9,203 nucleotides of DNA. Origin: Nitrososphaeria archaeon (lineage in GTDB: Archaea; Thermoproteota; Nitrososphaeria; Conexivisphaerales; UBA164). The notes under the pieces were generated by a model. It was given only the letters and a program-made list of their open reading frames with translations, had not been told where the DNA came from and did no database searches. Position 1 is the first letter of the stretch; the number at the start of each line of letters is the position of its first letter. The position numbers and the translations under genes are program-made. The stretch is from contig JARVJW010000043.1 in NCBI GenBank assembly GCA_029775955.1, forward strand, positions 1 to 9,203, read 5' to 3'. Positions 6,577 through 9,203 of the stretch are shown here, one piece after another.

Positions 6577-7434
6577 CTACTTCAGCACATCAACTATGCC
6601 CCTATCTTCTAAGCTATTTAGCTTGACCCACATATAGGAGAACTGCCAGGTATAGCTTTGACGTTAGCCAGGAACCAGTTGATCATCCTGTAATATGTCT
6701 CTATGCCCCATCTGCGCCTGAACAGCTTCCCTGCTTCAGGTTAGTGTTTGTGGCAAATATGGAGCTCTATGTGCCCAATCCTGTTCCGACCATTAAGTGC
6801 TACTACCCTGAATGTGGCTTGCTCATCATCACTCCTCTTGTGCCCCTGTTGGTGTACATGAAGTCATCCCCGTTAGTGATGCCTGCATTGGGCATCCTCA
6901 TCACGAACTTCAGGCCAAGCGACTGCAAGCAGTTGATTACATCTACCGAAAAGTAGCCAACAACAGTGATTAAACTTTATCCCCAGCTCAAACGCCCTTG
7001 ATTCCCAATTTCCTATGGGCGTCACTGCAAGGGTTAGCTTACTGACCATAACGCTTTCGTACTGGTAAGCCCAGTGCGTTACATCCTTTGGCCTGGTGCC
7101 CACGACGCCTTCCGCGTGAGGGTCTCCATAGTACATGCCAATCAACTGCAACAGTTAGTTTGTCCTTCAGTGTGCTCATCTTCTTCATATCCTTAACTAC
7201 GTCATCATTCAAGCTAAGTACATCAGGATCCTTGAGGTTGTTCCTGATTGTCTGCCCATACAACCAGAGGCCGTGCCCTCAACATGAGTTCATTATTTAT
7301 GCAGCCATGAGGGCCCTGATGACAGAATAACTATCCCTTGCACGTATGTCTAGCGCTTCATTGAGCCTCTCCTTAACTTATAAAAGGTACTTCCCAACAT
7401 TTGACCGCAGGATGGTAGTTAGGTTGTTTATCAT
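6577..7434 (-). pseudogene. DDE transposase pseudogene (IS4-superfamily-like), multiple frameshifts and stops
   Basis: Reading the minus strand and switching frames reconstructs one transposase. The N-terminal part starts at ATG 7434 with in-frame stops at 7378-7380 and 7297-7299. LYGQTIRNNLKDPDVLSL... leads to TVAVDWH (about 7137), probably the first catalytic Asp. After a frameshift comes MYYGDP, GTRPKD, THWAYQY. Another shift gives GYFSVDVINCLQSLG (from 6958), the second Asp region. Then come ATFRVVALNGRNRIGH and TNTNLKQG, followed by GKLFRRRWGIETYYR (6731-6687) with the catalytic Glu at 6699-6701, and a tail ending at TAG 6577-6579. At least five frame changes and two stops mean no functional product. 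Exact IS family (ISH3-like or another IS4-superfamily group) is not settled. Confidence 0.85.
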
Positions 7435-7462
7435 AATGATTACTAGATTGCTATCCTACATA

Positions 7463-7514
7463 AAGTTTTGATCTACTGTGAAAGGCGTGGGTTTTCCCGC
7501 TCACTGTTGATAAA
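7463..7514 (-). repeat. right terminal inverted repeat of the IS
   Basis: This is the reverse complement of the left repeat with four mismatches over 52 bases. On the plus strand it reads ...GTGAAAGGCGTGGGTTTT.... The outer boundary is set where similarity to the left end stops (GATAAA / TTTATT). Confidence 0.88.
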
Positions 7515-7621
7515 CTGACGCGTAAGTCTGGCAAGCGAAACTGGCTTTTATAATCAAAATATTGCAGATATCATTATCTAGATCGGGTTATAGAAAAAAT
7601 GAAGGTTTTAATGAATAAACA
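7515..7621. other. intergenic stretch between the IS and the DUF302 pseudogene
   Basis: These AT-rich bases have no credible gene. A TATA-like CTTTTATAAT at about 7542-7551 is present on the plus strand, but only a 13-codon frame follows (ATG near 7600). I see nothing else supportable. Confidence 0.4.
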
Positions 7622-8011
7622 TCACGAGTGTAATATATAATTATCCATATCGGTCATTAGAGAAGCCAATTTACTGATAAATTTAGACGACCTGTAAATA
7701 TGAAATTCGTCCTTCAGAGTATCGTAATCTTTATGAACGACATAAACAGAATTATTATTCTGGTAAACCAGAACCTTCGAAGGGAGATCTAGGCCAATGT
7801 CAAGATTCTCTTCAATAAGATATGTTCCCACTAAGGGAGACCCAAACAATATCACCTTTTCTGGCCTAAGTGTGAGACCAACCTTTACAGCATTCTCATG
7901 ATGGTCAATGGTTATAAAAACTGTAACATTCCTTGAGTTAAGAAATTCATATATCTTATTTCATGTTTCATCAAAATTGTATATGCTTTTTATCTTATGC
8001 AGATTCACCAT
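7622..8011 (-). pseudogene. DUF302-family protein gene with one in-frame TGA
   Basis: The minus-strand frame from ATG 8011 to TGA 7622-7624 encodes 129 residues and is interrupted only by TGA at codon 17 (7961-7963), where Trp (TGG) would be a one-base change. The rest matches DUF302: TVFITIDHHENAVKVGL (about 27-43), RPEKVILFGSPLVGT (about 47-61), then LDIGLDLPSKVLVY and a YVVHKDYD segment. DUF302 is a small alpha/beta domain of unsettled function found widely in bacteria and archaea. After the stop no ATG or TTG restart precedes the conserved core; GTG 7855 would drop the first 52 residues. It is most likely a recent pseudogene, or a sequencing error at one base. It lies between two IS remnants. 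Confidence 0.8.
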
Positions 8012-8119
8012 TTTATTTCTATCTTGAATGGCATTACTGAATAATTAAGCCTTGCTATTTAGTTCAATAGTTCTGCAAGTATAGCATCTCTTTTAGAACA
8101 ATTTATTTAGGGCCCTATT

Positions 8120-8952
8120 ATGGATTTTAGTAAAGAACAAACCAATGAAGCCCAACAGGAAAGGCACAAGGAAGCTATATAAGTTATCCTCTAAAACCTT
8201 AAATCAGAACATTGCTATACCATTCCAAATATGCAATCAAGAGCATAATAAGGCAAGTCAACAATGCAACTGGCTAAAAAGCACAACATTGATGTCCCAT
8301 CTCCTGATTCTTCGCAAGCTGGATTATGCTGTAAGCGATTAACAGGCAGAAGTATTATGTGAAGGATGGCCATAGACAGCACAGAGACATGGCAAGAACT
8401 ACAAAGATGTAACAAGAGGCAAGATAAATACTGACAAATTTCACACGTTTGCTACAATAAGCGTTGTTGGCAAGGATGAGGGCGTGAGGCTAACGCCCTT
8501 CCAGTTACCAGGCTTAATGTATAATTGCTTAAGCCCCTGTTGCTCCTCATGGCCAGGGGGTTCTTCACCATTATAGGTTGCTGGAAGGGCTTTATAATTC
8601 TGGAAGAACGAGAGGGTCATAAGGCAATACAAAGCTGTCGCTGTAATTGATTACACCACGGTAAAAGAGGGATTGCAAGAATGGCAAGCCTGAGGACAGA
8701 TATATGGCATTTGCAACAAACCTGAATTTTGATAGCGCTGAACATATGATAAGTGCAATCCTTGAGGAGTACAGGTGGTACATAGAGACTTCATACATGG
8801 TTTAAGAGGCCATCAAGCAGGAATTTTGTTGTAAGGGTGGTTTACTTGCAGTAATCTTGTACAATGCTTGTACCAAGGGAGCGATCACAATATGCAACGG
8901 TATATTAATTCAGGCGCGCCGTTTAAAAGGTGATAAGGGAAGGAACTGGTAA
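8120..8952 (+). pseudogene. DDE transposase pseudogene, frameshifted, second catalytic Asp lost
   Basis: Pieces in different plus-strand frames assemble into one transposase. They are YAIKSIIRQVNNATG (about 8235-8280), NIDVPSPDS and LRKLDYAVSD (about 8288-8342), and MAIDSTE (8366-8386), with the probable first Asp at 8375-8377. After a frameshift come HGKNYKDVTRGKINTD and KFHTFATISVVGKDEGVRL (8388-8495), LLLLMARGFF (8540-8569), where the expected Asp before RGFF is Ala (8552-8554), and RYMAFATNLNFDSAE (from 8698). Last is EEYRWYIETSYMV (8764-8802), with the catalytic Glu at 8785-8787, then stop TAA 8803-8805 and further homologous-looking sequence (LYNAC) to TAA 8950-8952. The R-W-x-I-E-T-x-Y signature is shared with the other relic, but the rest differs, so this is another IS type. 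The N-terminal limit is approximate. Confidence 0.78.
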
Positions 8953-9048
8953 CTAAATGGTAGCGCACGATGAGGTTTAGCTGGAGCTAAATGGGTAAAA
9001 TTTAAGTTTAATTTTCTAGCATTAGCATATTTTTCAATTATGCAAAGC
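8953..9048. other. non-coding stretch after the second transposase relic
   Basis: AT-rich bases with no open frame of note and no recognisable RNA gene. It is probably the downstream non-coding part of the IS relic. Confidence 0.4.
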
Positions 9049-9203
9049 TTATCTAATTAGAAGTGAAATATTGCTACTTGCGGAAGTACTGTATTTATTC
9101 TGCTCTGTTGAACAAATATCCCTGAGAGTGCTTATCATTCTCAGATCTCTTCTAGGATTTCTGATCAGTTCATCGCTTTCACCAACTGCTTTACCTTCTG
9201 GTT
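9049..9203 (-). CDS. possible C-terminal end of a protein of unknown function (partial, continues beyond the right edge)
   Basis: A minus-strand frame is open from the right edge for 50 codons to TAA 9049-9051. It includes the hydrophilic segments GESDELIRNPRRDLRM and STLRDICSTEQNKY, followed by a Ser-rich tail. I do not recognise a family. Composition is protein-like and the other frames of this stretch carry stops, but 50 codons is not decisive. The tentative right end of the neighbouring IS (9072-9085) falls inside this frame. If that end is real, the native C-terminus was replaced by IS-derived codons. Confidence 0.3.
   Translation of the reverse strand, partial: PEGKAVGESDELIRNPRRDLRMISTLRDICSTEQNKYSTSASSNISLLIR

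Larger units (their letters stand above)
6456..7514 (-). mobile_element. decayed insertion sequence with 52-bp terminal inverted repeats
   Basis: Two ends in inverted orientation (6456-6507 and 7463-7514) match at 48 of 52 positions by hand alignment. They enclose the remains of one minus-strand DDE transposase. The total length of about 1.06 kb is typical for a single-gene archaeal IS. No convincing target-site duplication is seen next to the ends, which points to an old insertion or later flank changes. The element lies between the thioesterase gene and the broken DUF302 gene. Confidence 0.85.
8071..9085 (+). mobile_element. second decayed insertion sequence, boundaries tentative
   Basis: A broken plus-strand DDE transposase (about 8120-8952) is flanked by a weak inverted pair. 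TTCTGCAAGTATAGCA (8071-8086) matches the reverse complement of TGCTACTTGCGGAA (9072-9085), with one mismatch in the shared 11 bases and then a gap. The spacing of about 1.0 kb fits a single-gene IS, but no target duplication is seen and the repeat could be chance. The existence of the element is well supported by the transposase; its ends are not. Confidence 0.5.

Noticed and set aside
6744..6956. 70-codon plus-strand open frame inside the IS
   Set aside because: It is the antisense of the minus-strand transposase blocks GYFSVDVINCLQ and ATFRVVALNG, which are clearly the real coding signal.
7088..7330. 80-codon plus-strand open frame inside the IS
   Set aside because: It is antisense to the transposase N-terminal half; its codons make no recognisable protein.
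6440..7535. target-site duplication around the first IS
   Set aside because: GACAAGCAA on the left and GGCAAGCGA on the right look alike, but they are not directly adjacent to the ends and not identical, so a duplication cannot be claimed.
7622..7855. a stand-alone 77-residue gene starting at GTG
   Set aside because: Similarity to DUF302 continues upstream through codon 17, so this is the C-terminal part of a broken longer gene.
8145..8342. 65-codon plus-strand frame read as a separate gene
   Set aside because: Its end (LRKLDYAVSD) and other-frame blocks beside it belong to the N-terminal part of the second transposase relic.
1..9203. CRISPR array, tRNA or rRNA gene
   Set aside because: No regularly spaced repeats and no cloverleaf or rRNA-like segments were seen on reading through both strands by eye.

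Overview
The window looks like a chromosomal piece of an acidophilic, Thermoplasmatales-like archaeon (inference). The signs are archaeal TATA-like boxes about 25-30 nt upstream of start codons with essentially no leader, frequent AGG (Arg) and ATA (Ile) codons, TTG/GTG/ATG starts in a tightly packed operon, and archaeal-type insertion-sequence remnants. The species cannot be named from the sequence alone.

Bases 1-296 are AT-rich and mostly non-coding. They hold a possible membrane-protein tail (2-67), a short hairpin resembling the right end of a tnpB-type (IS605/IS1341) element (71-110), a 12-bp perfect inverted repeat (111-122 / 237-248), and the promoter of the operon.

Bases 297-5982 are a five-gene plus-strand beta-oxidation operon: an SCP2-like lipid carrier, a 3-hydroxyacyl-CoA dehydrogenase/enoyl-CoA hydratase fusion, a thiolase, and two acyl-CoA dehydrogenase (ACAD) subunits. 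Together they cover FAD-dependent dehydrogenation, hydration, NAD-dependent oxidation and thiolytic cleavage of an acyl-CoA. Acyl-CoA synthetase and electron-transfer flavoprotein are not in the window. The most interesting feature is the ACAD pair. The first protein keeps the catalytic Glu and the isoalloxazine/substrate loop but has lost the elements that hold the FAD of the neighbouring subunit. The second has exactly the opposite set. This predicts an obligate heteromeric ACAD (alpha2beta2-like).

A hotdog-fold thioesterase (5972-6379, minus) faces the operon tail to tail and overlaps its end by 11 nt. It is a plausible acyl-CoA hydrolase for the same pathway.

From about 6456 to the right edge the region is decaying. 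It holds an IS with well-kept 52-bp terminal inverted repeats around a shattered DDE transposase (6456-7514), a DUF302-like gene broken by one in-frame TGA (7622-8011), and a second, unrelated-looking shattered DDE transposase on the plus strand (about 8120-8952). An open minus-strand frame at the right edge (9049-9203) may be the tail of a gene that continues outside.
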